Positions 16,155-25,526 of a stretch of DNA of 64,000 bases are shown one piece after another (the first letter of the stretch is position 1; every line of letters starts with the position of its first letter). Source of the DNA: an uncultured beta proteobacterium (GTDB lineage: Bacteria > Pseudomonadota > Gammaproteobacteria > Burkholderiales > SG8-41); assembly GCA_903889565.1 (NCBI GenBank), contig CAISYC010000056.1:1-64000 (forward strand). Reading direction: 5' to 3'. The notes below the pieces were generated by a model. That model ran no database searches. It worked only from the letters and a program-made list of their open reading frames with translations, and was not told where the DNA came from. Position numbers and translations under genes: made by a program.

Positions 16155-19100
16155 CTAGCCGTTGAGTTCGCGCCGGTAGAACCACTGGTAAAACACCGGC
16201 AACACCAGCAGCGTGAGTATGGTCGTGCTCGCCATGCCGCCGACAATCACCAGTGCCAGCGGCTTTTGCGCCTGCGAACCGATCGCGTGCGACAGTGCTG
16301 CAGGGACCAGACCGAGGCCGGCGAGCGACGCCGTCATCAGCACCGGACGCAGGCGCGTCATCGCGCCCTGCATCACGGCCTCGGCGAGCTTGACGCCTTC
16401 CGCGCGCAGGTTGCGTATGCAGGCGATCAGGATCACGCCGTCGAGAATGGCGATGCCGAACAGCGACAGAAAGCCGATGCCGGCGGATATGCTGAGCGTT
16501 TCGCCGGCGGCGTAGAGCGCCGCGATGCCGCCGATGATGGAAAACGGCACATTGAGCAGCACGATCAGCGCATCCTTGGCGCCGCCGAAGGCGCTGTAGA
16601 GCATGAAGAATATGCCGAACAGCGTGAGCGGTATCACCCAGCGCAGCTTGCGCTGGGCCTCTTTCATCTGCAGAAACTCGCCCTGCCATTCCATGTAGTA
16701 GCCGCTTTCCATCTGCACCTGGCTGGCCACCGCGCGCTGCGCGCGTTCGACCGTGCCGCCCAGATCGCGGCCGTTGACGCTGAATTTGATTGCGATATAG
16801 CGCTTGGCGTTTTCGCGGTAGATGAAGAACGGTCCGCCGGACAGCGAAACGTCGGCGACCATGCCGAGCGGGATGCGCTGGCCGTCGGGTGTATCGACCA
16901 GCAGTCCGCGGATTTTGTCGGCCGACTCGCGGTTCTGCTGCGGGTAGCGGATCACCAGGTCGTAGCGCTGTTCGCCCTCGAGCACGGTGGTGACCGGTGT
17001 TGCGCCGATCGCATACTGCACCAGCGTTTGCAGGTCGGTCACGTTGAGGCCGAAGCGCGCGCATTTGGCACGGTCGATCTGGATGTTGAGTGTGGGCTGG
17101 CCGAGTTCGCGGAAAATGCCGACATCGGTGACGTCGGGCAGTTCCTTCAGCACGCGCTGGATTTCCTCGGCCTTGTCGTCGAGGGTGTCGAGATCGAGGC
17201 CGTAGAGCTTGACCACGTTCGCGCCCTTTACGCCGGACAGCGCCTCGGCGACGTTGTCCTGGATGTATTGGGAAAAGTTGTAGTCGATGCCCGGAATTTT
17301 GTTGAGATATTCCTCAAGGCGGCGGCGCAGGCCCTCCTTGCTCGAACCGGCCGGCCACGATGCCGGATCCTTGAAGTAGAGCGCGTATTCCTGATTGAAG
17401 GCACCACCCGAATCGGTGCCGTCGTCGGGTCGCCCGATCTGCACCACGACATTGGCGACCTCGGGTTGTTGCCGGAAAAAGTCGCGCAGCCGGTTTGAGA
17501 TCTGCACCGAGTAATCGAGATCGACCGTGTTCGGCAGCACGACGCGGATCCAGTAGTTGTTTTCCTCCAGCGTCGGCAGGAATTCGGTGCCGAGCCTGCT
17601 GCCCCCGACCAGCGAAGCGCCGAGCAGGGCGAGCATGACCAGCAGCACCACGCCCGGTTGCCCGACGAAGCGGCGCAGCACCGGCTGATAGAGACCCTTG
17701 AGCCATTCGACCAGACGCGGTTCGTGCGGATGGCCGGCGCTGGCAAACAGAAAGGAGGTGCTGCTCGGCACAAAGCTCAGCGCGAGGATAATCGAGGCGA
17801 GCAAGGCGAAGCCCATGGTGTAGGCCATCGGCTTGAAAATAACGCCTTCGACACCGCCGAACAGAAACATCGGCGAGTAGGCGATGAACATGATGCTGGT
17901 CGAGAAGATCATCGGTCGCATCACCTCGGAGGCGCCGGAGATGATCGCGTCGGGCAGCGCGGTGCCGCTTTCCTCAAGCCGGCGCATGATGTTTTCGATC
18001 ACGATCACGGCTGCATCGACGATGATGCCGAAGTCGATTGCGCCGAGGGAAATCAGGTTGGCCGGCACCTTCGCCACGTACATCGCGATAAAGGAAAAGC
18101 ACAGCGCCAGCGGAATCACCAGTGCGACGATCGCCGCCGCGCGCAGGTTGCCGAGAAAGATGAACAGTACCGCCAGCACCAGCGACATGCCGACGGCAAG
18201 CGTATGACGCACGGTTTCAGTGGTCAGGTCGAGCAGATGCTGGCGGTCGTAGAACGGCACCACCTTGACGCCCGGCGGCAGCAGCCCGTTGTTGATCTGC
18301 ACGATGCGCTCGCGCACGCGGCCGAGTACCTCGGTGGCGTTCTCGCCGCGCCGCATCAGCACGATGCCTTCGACGATGTCGCTGCGCGCATCGGCCTGCA
18401 CAATGCCCAGGCGCGGCGCGTTGCCGATTTTGATTTCTGCCAGATCGCGCACGCGTACCGGCACGCCCTGATTTACGGCGACGATGACCTCTTTCATTTC
18501 CTCCGGTGATTTAAGCAGGCCAACGCCGCGCACGACGAATTGCTGCTGGCCTGATGAGAGCAGGCCGCCGCCGACATTCGCGTTGGCATTGGTCAGGGCC
18601 TGCACCAGCTGATTGACCGAAATGCCGTAGAGCTGCAGCTTGCCGGGCAGCGGCTGGATCAAATACTGTTTGACGAGGCCGCCAAAGCCTGGAATGTCGG
18701 CCACACCGGGGACCAGCTTGATCTGCTTGGTCAACTCCCAGTCCTGCAGGCTTTTCAGCGTGATCAGGTCGATGCTGTCGCCTTCAAGCCGGTAACGCAG
18801 GATCTCGCCGACGGCATCGGCATCCGGCGACAGGTTGGGATCGACGCCGTTGGGCAGCGTGGCATCGCCGATTTTCTGCGTTACGTTCTGGCGCGCGCGG
18901 AAGCTGTCGCTGCCCTCGACAAACTTGATGGTGACGATCGACAGGCCGAACAGCGACACCGAACGGATGGCATCGACGCCGGCGACGCCGGCCATGGCGA
19001 TTTCGATCGGTACCGTCAACTGCTGCTCGACTTCGGCGGCGCCGCGGCCGGGCCATTGCGTGATCACCTGCACGATCAGCGGCGAGACGTTGGGGTAGGG

Positions 19101-19205
19101 CTCGATCGGCAGGCTGCGAAACGAAAACACGCCGGCGATAAACAGCGCCGCCGACATGAAGATGAACATCGCCCGCTTGTCGAGCACAAAGCGCATGAAG
19201 CCCAT
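16155..19205 (-). CDS. Heavy-metal-type RND efflux pump (CusA/CzcA family)
   Basis: This 1016-residue inner-membrane proton antiporter has the RND layout: a first membrane helix, a large periplasmic loop, six helices, a second loop and six more helices. The heavy-metal-efflux signature is in the fourth helix (DFGIIVDAAVIVIEN) with the acidic residues for proton relay. GRGAAEVEQQLTVPIE near residue 55 is also typical. The adaptor gene is 9 bases upstream and the outer-membrane factor overlaps that in turn, so this is a three-part efflux operon. Cu/Ag versus Co/Zn/Cd cannot be decided by eye; 1016 residues is on the short side for both. Confidence 0.9.
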   Translation of the reverse strand: MGFMRFVLDKRAMFIFMSAALFIAGVFSFRSLPIEPYPNVSPLIVQVITQWPGRGAAEVEQQLTVPIEIAMAGVAGVDAIRSVSLFGLSIVTIKFVEGSDSFRARQNVTQKIGDATLPNGVDPNLSPDADAVGEILRYRLEGDSIDLITLKSLQDWELTKQIKLVPGVADIPGFGGLVKQYLIQPLPGKLQLYGISVNQLVQALTNANANVGGGLLSSGQQQFVVRGVGLLKSPEEMKEVIVAVNQGVPVRVRDLAEIKIGNAPRLGIVQADARSDIVEGIVLMRRGENATEVLGRVRERIVQINNGLLPPGVKVVPFYDRQHLLDLTTETVRHTLAVGMSLVLAVLFIFLGNLRAAAIVALVIPLALCFSFIAMYVAKVPANLISLGAIDFGIIVDAAVIVIENIMRRLEESGTALPDAIISGASEVMRPMIFSTSIMFIAYSPMFLFGGVEGVIFKPMAYTMGFALLASIILALSFVPSSTSFLFASAGHPHEPRLVEWLKGLYQPVLRRFVGQPGVVLLVMLALLGASLVGGSRLGTEFLPTLEENNYWIRVVLPNTVDLDYSVQISNRLRDFFRQQPEVANVVVQIGRPDDGTDSGGAFNQEYALYFKDPASWPAGSSKEGLRRRLEEYLNKIPGIDYNFSQYIQDNVAEALSGVKGANVVKLYGLDLDTLDDKAEEIQRVLKELPDVTDVGIFRELGQPTLNIQIDRAKCARFGLNVTDLQTLVQYAIGATPVTTVLEGEQRYDLVIRYPQQNRESADKIRGLLVDTPDGQRIPLGMVADVSLSGGPFFIYRENAKRYIAIKFSVNGRDLGGTVERAQRAVASQVQMESGYYMEWQGEFLQMKEAQRKLRWVIPLTLFGIFFMLYSAFGGAKDALIVLLNVPFSIIGGIAALYAAGETLSISAGIGFLSLFGIAILDGVILIACIRNLRAEGVKLAEAVMQGAMTRLRPVLMTASLAGLGLVPAALSHAIGSQAQKPLALVIVGGMASTTILTLLVLPVFYQWFYRRELNG

Positions 19206-19214
19206 GGCGGCTCC

Positions 19215-20369
19215 TCAGCTTTGCTCGAGATCGATCAGATGACTGACCAGCACGGCGCCCTCGATCACGATTGCCTCGCCGCCCTTGAGCCCGGAGGTGA
19301 TCGCAACACGGCTGTCGTCCAGCGGCACCGTCGTCACGCGCAGGCGCTGGTAGCGGCCGTCCTTCAGATCGACGATGACGTAGGCGGCGTCGTTGCGTTG
19401 CACGAGGGCCGACTTCGGCAGCACCAGCGCGCGCTTGCTGGCGATCAACAGCCGCGCATTGACGAACAGTTCGGGGCGCAGCTGGCCGTTGACGTTGGGC
19501 ACGTTGCAGCGGATCGCCAGCACGTGCGTCGCCGGATCGACCCCGGGGGCGATGAAATCGACGGTGCCGCTGAAGGTTTTGTCGGGCAGCGCCGGGCTTT
19601 CGAGCTGCAGCTTCTGGCCGATGCGCACGCGCGCGTAGTCCTGTTCGTAGATATTGCCGAAGAACCACAGCTGCGACGGGTCGCTGATCGTCAGCACCGA
19701 GTCGCCGTAATTCAGATACTGGCCCGGATCGATGTTGCGCTTGACCACCACGCCGCCGATCGGCGCTTTCACCGTCAGATATTGCTGCGGCGTGCCGGCG
19801 CTGTCGAGTTTGTTCACGTCGGCGTCGCTGGCGCCGATGATGCGCAGCTTCTGGCGCGCCGCCTGCAGCGTGGCTTCGGCGTCCTCGACCAGATCCTTGA
19901 TGTTCGACGCCTTGATGTTGCGCAGCGTGCCGCGCGCGAGCAGATACTCCTGCTGTGCGGAGATGAAATCGGCACTGAAAATTTCCGCCACCGGCTGGCC
20001 CGCCGCGACGCTGCGGCCCTCGAATGCGTAAATGCGATCGACGCGTCCGGCGACGCGTGCCGAGGCCTGATGGGTGCGCTCGGCGCTGAAGCCGAGCTTG
20101 CCCGAAATCGGCAGAATCTCGGGCACATCGGCGCTCGTCACCACCGCTGTCTTCACATAAGCGGGATCGAAGCCGCCCGGCGGCGCACTGACCAGCTCAT
20201 CAGGCGAGCGGCCGCTGATCCGCGGTTGCGGCGTCGGCGCCGTTTCGCGGGTCTCGGGCTTGGGCTGATTGACGTAATACCAGGTGGCGGCGACACCGGC
20301 CGCGCCGCCCAGTACAAACAACACCAGCAGCGGCAGCCACGCGGTTTTTTTAATTGCGCCGTTTGTCAT
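19215..20369 (-). CDS. RND efflux periplasmic adaptor subunit (HlyD/CusB family)
   Basis: This 384-residue membrane-fusion protein has an N-terminal anchor helix (WLPLLVLFVLGGAAGVAATWYY). A Pro-rich linker, a barrel-sandwich/lipoyl part (ASARVAGRVDRIYAFEGRSV) and a helical hairpin (ISAQQEYLLARGTLRN) follow. Beta-barrel segments end in GGEAIVIEGAVLV. It bridges the RND pump and the outer-membrane channel. Its ATG overlaps the stop of the upstream channel gene by 4 bases (ATGA), indicating translational coupling. There is no obvious metal-chelating Met/His N-terminus as in E. coli CusB. Confidence 0.9.
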   Translation of the reverse strand: MTNGAIKKTAWLPLLVLFVLGGAAGVAATWYYVNQPKPETRETAPTPQPRISGRSPDELVSAPPGGFDPAYVKTAVVTSADVPEILPISGKLGFSAERTHQASARVAGRVDRIYAFEGRSVAAGQPVAEIFSADFISAQQEYLLARGTLRNIKASNIKDLVEDAEATLQAARQKLRIIGASDADVNKLDSAGTPQQYLTVKAPIGGVVVKRNIDPGQYLNYGDSVLTISDPSQLWFFGNIYEQDYARVRIGQKLQLESPALPDKTFSGTVDFIAPGVDPATHVLAIRCNVPNVNGQLRPELFVNARLLIASKRALVLPKSALVQRNDAAYVIVDLKDGRYQRLRVTTVPLDDSRVAITSGLKGGEAIVIEGAVLVSHLIDLEQS

Positions 20370-21712
20370 TCGATTTCCTTGCCGATGGTTGCAACGAGGC
20401 TGGCGTGGGCTTGCGCGACCGACACCCGCGCCTGCGCGATGCTCGACTCGGTCGTGCGCAGGTTGAGGGCGGCGGTCTGGACGTCCGCGAACGCCGATGC
20501 ATTATTCGCATAGTTGGCGATGGCCAGCCGGTAGGCGGCCTGGGCCTGCGGCAACTGGCGGGATTCGAGGAACTTGAACTGATTGACCGCCTGCGCAAGG
20601 CTGTTGTACGAACTCGCCAGCTGCAACAGCACCTGCTGGCGCAGCGCGTCGAACGAGGCGCGCGCCGCAATCAGGTTGGCATTGGCCTGGTCGCGCGCGG
20701 CTTTTTCGCGCGTGAAGAACCAGGTCGGCAATATGAGGTCGAGTTCCATGCCGTACTGGTTGCCCTGGGCTACGCCCCACGGCGGGTTGTCGCTGATGAA
20801 CGACATCACCAGATTGAAGTCCGGATAGTAGGCGAGCTTGGCGAGATCAAGATTAGATTCGCCGCTTCTGATCAGTGCGGTTGCGCCATTGAGCACCGGT
20901 TGGGTCTTGAGCGTCAGCGCTTCCAGCTCGGCCAGCGTTGCCGCCGGCATTTCCGGCGTATAGGGGCGATCCTGCACTTCAAGCGCGGTATTCGGATCAC
21001 GGCCCATCAGCGTGTTGATGGTCGCCCGCGTGGTGTCTATATTGCGCTGCACCGCGAAGAGATCGTTTTCCGCACTGCTGTAGGCGACCTGCGCATTGAG
21101 GTAATCGACGTAACCGGCTGCATTGCTGGCGTAACGAGCGCGCGCCAGCTGCTTCAACTGGTCGAAGCGGATCAGCGTTTCGCGGATGATCGATTGCTGC
21201 AGCCGGTAAAGCTGCAACTGGTAGAAGTTCGATTTCAACTGCGACAGCAGTTGCAGCAGCAGCGATTCCATCTGCGTCTTGGCAAACTCGGCCTGATGTT
21301 CGGCCGATTCGCCGGCAAGGCGCTGCTTGCCCGGAAACAGAAAGGGCTGGCCAATGCTGTAGCTGAAGCCCTGCGAGGCGCCGAGCCGCAGCGGGTTGTT
21401 CGCAATCGGCGTTTCGTAGATGAAGGCGGTCGGGTTCGGCAGCGTGGTGACAATTTTCACCTGCGCCGTAGAGGCAATGTAAGCCTGCCGGGCCTGTTCG
21501 ATTTGCGGATTGTTGGTCGCCACTTCCTCCGACATCCGGGCCAGCGTCAGCGGTTGCGTATCGATGCGGCCCTGAGCGCAAATGGCGGTCGGCATCAGCG
21601 CAAATGCAATCAAGGCGGTCATCAGCGCGCCAAGAGCCGCGCTGCTGCGGGCGGGCGTGTCGGCGCGAAGCGGATTCGCGCGGCGCCAAGTCAATCCTCG
21701 CAAGTCGATCAT
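20366..21712 (-). CDS. TolC-family outer-membrane efflux channel (CusC/CzcC-like)
   Basis: This protein has about 448 residues. A signal peptide ends near ALMPTAICAQ and is followed by two long helical repeats typical of outer-membrane efflux proteins, e.g. QARYASNAAGYVDYLNAQVAYSSAENDL in the first and its echo LAIANYANNASAFADVQTAALNLRTTE in the second. It forms the exit duct for the pump. I chose ATG 21712; an ATG at 21775 is in frame but lies next to candidate regulator repeats. Neither start has a strong ribosome site. It is the first gene of the efflux operon. Confidence 0.86.
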   Translation of the reverse strand: MIDLRGLTWRRANPLRADTPARSSAALGALMTALIAFALMPTAICAQGRIDTQPLTLARMSEEVATNNPQIEQARQAYIASTAQVKIVTTLPNPTAFIYETPIANNPLRLGASQGFSYSIGQPFLFPGKQRLAGESAEHQAEFAKTQMESLLLQLLSQLKSNFYQLQLYRLQQSIIRETLIRFDQLKQLARARYASNAAGYVDYLNAQVAYSSAENDLFAVQRNIDTTRATINTLMGRDPNTALEVQDRPYTPEMPAATLAELEALTLKTQPVLNGATALIRSGESNLDLAKLAYYPDFNLVMSFISDNPPWGVAQGNQYGMELDLILPTWFFTREKAARDQANANLIAARASFDALRQQVLLQLASSYNSLAQAVNQFKFLESRQLPQAQAAYRLAIANYANNASAFADVQTAALNLRTTESSIAQARVSVAQAHASLVATIGKEIE

Positions 21713-21777
21713 TTTGAATCTGACGCCTGATTGTGAAAGATTAAGCTTCCAGCCGAGCGCGAATATACAGCCCATTA

Positions 21778-21814
21778 CTTACTCTACGCTGAATGACGCT
21801 TACGGCAGCCTTAC
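21778..21814. promoter_or_regulatory. CTTAC direct repeats, possible response-regulator site for the efflux operon
   Basis: Three CTTAC motifs on the plus strand start at 21778, 21799 and 21810. The last two are one helical turn apart (11 bases) and the first lies 21 bases before the second. OmpR/PhoB-class regulators, which often control metal RND operons, bind direct repeats with this period. No sensor kinase or regulator gene is in the window, so this rests on spacing alone. Confidence 0.3.
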
Positions 21815-22067
21815 ACGGAAAATTCGGCGCGGGCCTGTTTGATAACGTCATTTTCCGGCGGCCGTACGGCATGCCCTCCGAACTTTAAAAATTAGTCCGA
21901 GCAAACTTTACATTGAAAAAAGGTTGGTGCAGAATCCCGCCCCACATCGGAAAGCGGGCGACTCGGCCCGGACGACCGACGTATCGCCGGCGGATGCATT
22001 TTCTTCGGTGCGGCATCTCAAACAAGCAAGACCCGGCCGACCCGGCTGATTGTCGTGGAGATCAAAA

Positions 22068-22427
22068 TTGATAGCAAGAAAATGCATTGCCGTTGCTGCC
22101 TTGATGCTGTGCGCCGGATCGGTCTTCGCGGAAGGCGATAGCTACGCCTGGTGCGTCGGGTTTGCCAAGGCGCTCGGCGGGCAGGCGGGTCCGGCCGAAA
22201 AGAGCGCCTTTGCGCGTAACTCCGGCGATAGCGCCCTGATTCAGAAACTGGCCGAATTCGACAAGGCGCCTGCGCAAACGGTCAAGAGCAATCTGATCAG
22301 GGGGCTCAACGAATCGCAGAAATGCGACACCCTGACCAAGGGCAGCGACGAGGCGATGTCCTGCCGTCGCGAACAGCGTTTTTGCAGCCGCAAGATCGCC
22401 GACGCCGGCATCGGCCGCGTCGATTAG
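22068..22427 (+). CDS. Small secreted four-cysteine protein, unknown function
   Basis: This 119-residue protein starts at TTG 22068 behind GGAG. A signal peptide (about 20 residues, to GSVFAEG) leaves a ~98-residue mature part with four Cys (AWCVGF, QKCDTL, AMSCRRE, RFCSRK). That number would allow two disulfides in the periplasm. I do not recognise the family. It is transcribed away from the RND efflux operon across a 355-base gap and could be a periplasmic accessory to it, but there is no direct evidence. Confidence 0.66.
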   Translation: MIARKCIAVAALMLCAGSVFAEGDSYAWCVGFAKALGGQAGPAEKSAFARNSGDSALIQKLAEFDKAPAQTVKSNLIRGLNESQKCDTLTKGSDEAMSCRREQRFCSRKIADAGIGRVD

Positions 22428-22451
22428 CCGCAACCGCCGCTTCGCGGCACT

Positions 22452-23333
22452 TCATTCAAAGCCGTAGAGCCGCGCCGGGTTATCGACGAGGATGCGTTTG
22501 CGCGTGGCTGCGTCGGGCACCCATGTCATCAGCAGATCGGCGAACAGTGCGGTGTTCGGCATCGCGGTGTCCAGCATGACATGCGGCCAGTCGGTGCCCC
22601 AGACCAATCGGTCGGGCACGGCGGCGACCAGCGCCTGCGCGAACTTCGTGATATCGGCATACGGCGGCGCATCGCGCGAAGTGCGGTAAGGCGCCGACAG
22701 CTTTGACCAGCCGCGGCCGCTTTTGAGCAGGCGGATAAGCGCCTGAAAGCCCGGCGCATCCGTGCCGCCGCGGGTGTCGGGCCGGCCCATGTGATCGATC
22801 ATGACCTCGACCGGAAAGTCGTCGAGCACGCGGTCGAGATCGGGAAATTTTTCGATATCGAGCAGGTACTGCACGTGCCAACCGAGGCGCGCCACGCGCG
22901 CGGCGAGTTTGCGCGAGGCGTCGAACTGCACGCCGGTGCCGGCGACGAGGTTGGCGCGAAAGCCGCGCACCCCGGCCGCGTCAAGCCGGTCGAGTTCGGC
23001 GTCGCTGATGTCTTCGGGAATCAGCGCGATGCCGCGCAGGCGGCCGTTCGATTGCGCGATCGCATCGACCAGCACATCGTTGTTGCTGCCGTGCACGCCC
23101 GATTGCACGATCACGCCGCGCGCGGAACCGAGCGCGTCGAGCATCGCAATGTAATCCTTGAGAAACACCGGCGGCGGCGTGTAGAGGCGGTCGCCGGCCC
23201 AGCCGTATTTTTCCCTGGCACCGAAGACGTGGGCGTGACAGTCGGTGGCGCCCGCCGGCATGGCGAACGCCGGCTTGCGCGGATTCAGGTCGGGCCCGGC
23301 GCACTGCGCGGGTTCTTGCGCGCTTGTTGTCAT
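22452..23333 (-). CDS. Amidohydrolase-2 family hydrolase (LigI/PDC lactonase-like)
   Basis: This 293-residue cytoplasmic TIM-barrel metal hydrolase has DCHAHVFG near residue 31, the IDHMGRPD block in the middle and WGTDWPHV near the C-terminus. These are the metal and catalytic positions of the 2-pyrone-4,6-dicarboxylate lactonase group. That enzyme opens a lactone in lignin-aromatic breakdown, but many relatives act on other lactones, so the substrate is open. It is the last gene of a four-gene minus-strand set with two dehydrogenases and a Bug protein, which fits a catabolic operon. Confidence 0.84.
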   Translation of the reverse strand: MTTSAQEPAQCAGPDLNPRKPAFAMPAGATDCHAHVFGAREKYGWAGDRLYTPPPVFLKDYIAMLDALGSARGVIVQSGVHGSNNDVLVDAIAQSNGRLRGIALIPEDISDAELDRLDAAGVRGFRANLVAGTGVQFDASRKLAARVARLGWHVQYLLDIEKFPDLDRVLDDFPVEVMIDHMGRPDTRGGTDAPGFQALIRLLKSGRGWSKLSAPYRTSRDAPPYADITKFAQALVAAVPDRLVWGTDWPHVMLDTAMPNTALFADLLMTWVPDAATRKRILVDNPARLYGFE

Positions 23334-23342
23334 TGCAATGCC

Positions 23343-24266
23343 TCAGCCTTCGCGTTTGATGACGGCCTGTATATCTGCGGCGGCGACCTTGATCGACACG
23401 CCGGCGCGCTCCTCCTGCAGCAGCATCGGTACACGCGAGTCGCGCGCGCCCCAGCCTTCGCGGTTGAGCGCTTCGGTCATGTCGGCATAGGCCAGATTGG
23501 CGAGGCGCATCGGCACGCTCAATTCGCGCGCAAGTTCGCAGGCGAGCGTCATGTCCTTGTGCGCGAGCTTGAGCGCGAAATCCGGCGGATCGAAGCTGCC
23601 TTGCAGAAATTGTTTGCCGAGACGGTCGAAGGTGCGCAGGCGGCCGAGCGAACCCTGACGCACCGCCGCCCACAGTTCGAGCGGTTCGACGCCGGCCTTG
23701 ACCCCCATGGTGAACACTTCGGCGAGCGCAGTCTGGATCGCGTAGCCGGCGCAGTTGTGCACCAGCTTGGCGACGAGTCCCGCGCCGATCGGGCCGATAT
23801 AGCGCGCCTGATCGCCGATTGCATCGAGCACTGCGCGGTGGCGATCGAACACCGCTTTGTCGCCGCCGACCCACAGCGCCAGCTTGCCCGTTTTGGCGCC
23901 GGCCGGTCCGCCGCTGACGGGTGCATCGAGCAGCGCGATATTTTTTGCGGCGAACAGGGCGTGCAGCCGGCGGATCACGCTCGGCGAATTAGTCGACAGA
24001 TCGAACCAGGTCGAGCCGGCCTTCATGCTGTCGATCAGTTCGGCGGCGACCGCCTCGACTTCGCGCGGTCCCGGCAGCGAGGTGAAGACAATCTCCGCTT
24101 GTTTGCCGACCGCGCCCGGATTGGCCGCCCACAAGGCGCCGTTCTTCAGGTGCGGCGCGGCGGCATTTTGATTGAGGTCGTGGACGATCAGTTGATGTCC
24201 GCCGGCCTGCGCGTTGAGCGCCATGGGGCCGCCCATGGTGCCGAGACCGATGAATCCGATGCGCAT
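23343..24266 (-). CDS. 3-hydroxyisobutyrate dehydrogenase-family NAD(P)-dependent oxidoreductase
   Basis: This 307-residue beta-hydroxyacid dehydrogenase has the dinucleotide motif GFIGLGTMGGPMA at the N-terminus. The substrate-binding block is DAPVSGGPAGAKTG and the helix with the catalytic lysine is KLVHNCAGY. Family members oxidise 3-hydroxyisobutyrate, tartronate semialdehyde or similar 3-hydroxy acids. Its stop lies 9 bases from the start of the amidohydrolase gene downstream. It lies between that gene and a zinc alcohol dehydrogenase, so it likely works in the same breakdown pathway. Confidence 0.88.
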   Translation of the reverse strand: MRIGFIGLGTMGGPMALNAQAGGHQLIVHDLNQNAAAPHLKNGALWAANPGAVGKQAEIVFTSLPGPREVEAVAAELIDSMKAGSTWFDLSTNSPSVIRRLHALFAAKNIALLDAPVSGGPAGAKTGKLALWVGGDKAVFDRHRAVLDAIGDQARYIGPIGAGLVAKLVHNCAGYAIQTALAEVFTMGVKAGVEPLELWAAVRQGSLGRLRTFDRLGKQFLQGSFDPPDFALKLAHKDMTLACELARELSVPMRLANLAYADMTEALNREGWGARDSRVPMLLQEERAGVSIKVAAADIQAVIKREG

Positions 24267-24339
24267 GATGTTTCCTCGCCTTCAAATTGACGCCCTCCCT
24301 TGCGCGCGGCGCGGGGCGGGCGTGGGGGTGTTGTGTGTT

Positions 24340-25386
24340 CTAGTTGATCACCAGCGCGATACGCCCGGTCGTTTTGTTTTGTCGAATCAGTTCGTGCGCG
24401 GCCTCGACCTCTTCGAGTGCAAAGGTCTGCGTGATGACCGGCGTGATGCGTTTGCGACGGACGAGTTCCAGGGTCTGCGCGATTTCGGCGGCGTTGACGT
24501 AGCGCGACGCATGCAATTCGAGTCCGCGGTGCAAAAAATAACCGGGATCGATGCTGAAGCTCGGGTCATCCTTGTAGACCGCTTTGGGTTTGGCGCCGAT
24601 GATGACGAGGCGCCCGAGCAGGGCCAGCGACTGCAGGCCGGTTTCGAGGCTTTGTTTGTTGCCGACGATGTCGATGCAGGCATTGGCGCCACGGCCGTCC
24701 GTCAGCGCCATCACCTGTTTGGCGAGATCGCCGCGGCGCGCGTCAATCACTTCGTCCGCTCCCCAGTGTTTCGCCAACGCCAGTTTGTCGGCGCCGATGT
24801 CCGCGGCAAGCACGCGACCGCCGCACAGCCGTGCCATCTGCACCATGTGGACGCCGACGCCGCCGCCGGCGCCGATGATCAGCACGCTGTCGCCGGGGCC
24901 GACGCGCGCTTCTTCGTGGCAGGCGTGGTAGGGCGTGGCAATCGCGTCGGAGGCGACTGCCGCCTCGACGTCGGACACGCCGCCCGGAATCGGTATCACG
25001 TTGCGTTCCGGCAGCGCGATGTATTCGGCGTAACCGCCGTCGCAGGCGGCGCCGACGTTGCCGCGCGGCGCGAGGCACAGCGTTTCGCGGCCGCTGCGGC
25101 AGTGGATGCAATTGCCGCAGGTCAGGTAAAAATGATTGGTGACGCGCTGACCGATCTTGACGTTTTTGACTTCGCTGCCGACGGCGCTGACTTCGCCGGC
25201 GATTTCGTGGCCCGGAATGCGCGGATATGAAGTGATGCGCCCGGGCGTGGCGACGAGGATCACGACGGTGAGGCCGACGCCGCAGGCGCGCACGCGCACC
25301 AGCACGTCGTTGGGTCCGACCTTGGGCAGCGGCACTTCTGCGAGCTTGAGCGGCTGGCCCAGGCCGTGCAATACCATTGCTTTCAC
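24340..25386 (-). CDS. Zinc-dependent alcohol dehydrogenase (MDR family)
   Basis: This 348-residue medium-chain dehydrogenase has catalytic-zinc positions ACGVG and PGHEIAGEV, and a complete structural-zinc lobe (CGNCIHCRSGRETLC). The NAD-binding stretch is IIGAGGGVGVHMVQMA. Next to the catalytic Cys the usual CxTD is replaced by GVGLTVVIL, which may change substrate choice. It is probably co-transcribed with the Bug gene upstream, although a 140-base gap with an inverted repeat lies between them. Confidence 0.88.
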   Translation of the reverse strand: MKAMVLHGLGQPLKLAEVPLPKVGPNDVLVRVRACGVGLTVVILVATPGRITSYPRIPGHEIAGEVSAVGSEVKNVKIGQRVTNHFYLTCGNCIHCRSGRETLCLAPRGNVGAACDGGYAEYIALPERNVIPIPGGVSDVEAAVASDAIATPYHACHEEARVGPGDSVLIIGAGGGVGVHMVQMARLCGGRVLAADIGADKLALAKHWGADEVIDARRGDLAKQVMALTDGRGANACIDIVGNKQSLETGLQSLALLGRLVIIGAKPKAVYKDDPSFSIDPGYFLHRGLELHASRYVNAAEIAQTLELVRRKRITPVITQTFALEEVEAAHELIRQNKTTGRIALVIN

Positions 25387-25408
25387 GTTGGGGGTCCTAG
25401 AGAAATGC

Positions 25409-25518
25409 TTTGGCCACAGAGATCACAGAGGACACAGGGAATTCCAAAAGGCAGTCGAGCAGGCACCTGCGCGGAATCGATTTTCTCTGCTAACCCGGTG
25501 TCCTCTGTGGCTGAATTG
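25409..25518. repeat. Inverted repeat, dispersed-element type
   Basis: Two arms, CACAGAGGACACAGGG on the left and CCCGGTGTCCTCTGTGG on the right, lie about 55 bases apart between the alcohol dehydrogenase and Bug genes. Arms of this CACAGAGGACAC type are, from memory, common intergenic repeats in betaproteobacterial genomes. There is no T-tract, so it is not a plain intrinsic terminator. Confidence 0.55.
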
Positions 25519-25526
25519 TTTTGTGG

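Noticed and set aside
13881-17498. Very long plus-strand open frame (1205 codons)
   Set aside because: It runs antisense across three real genes (two Bug proteins and the RND pump). Its product is low-complexity, His/Arg/Gln-rich and family-less; open antisense frames are expected at this GC content.
25409-25518. Inverted repeat as a transcription terminator
   Set aside because: The arms are far apart and no T-run follows, so a dispersed repeat fits better.
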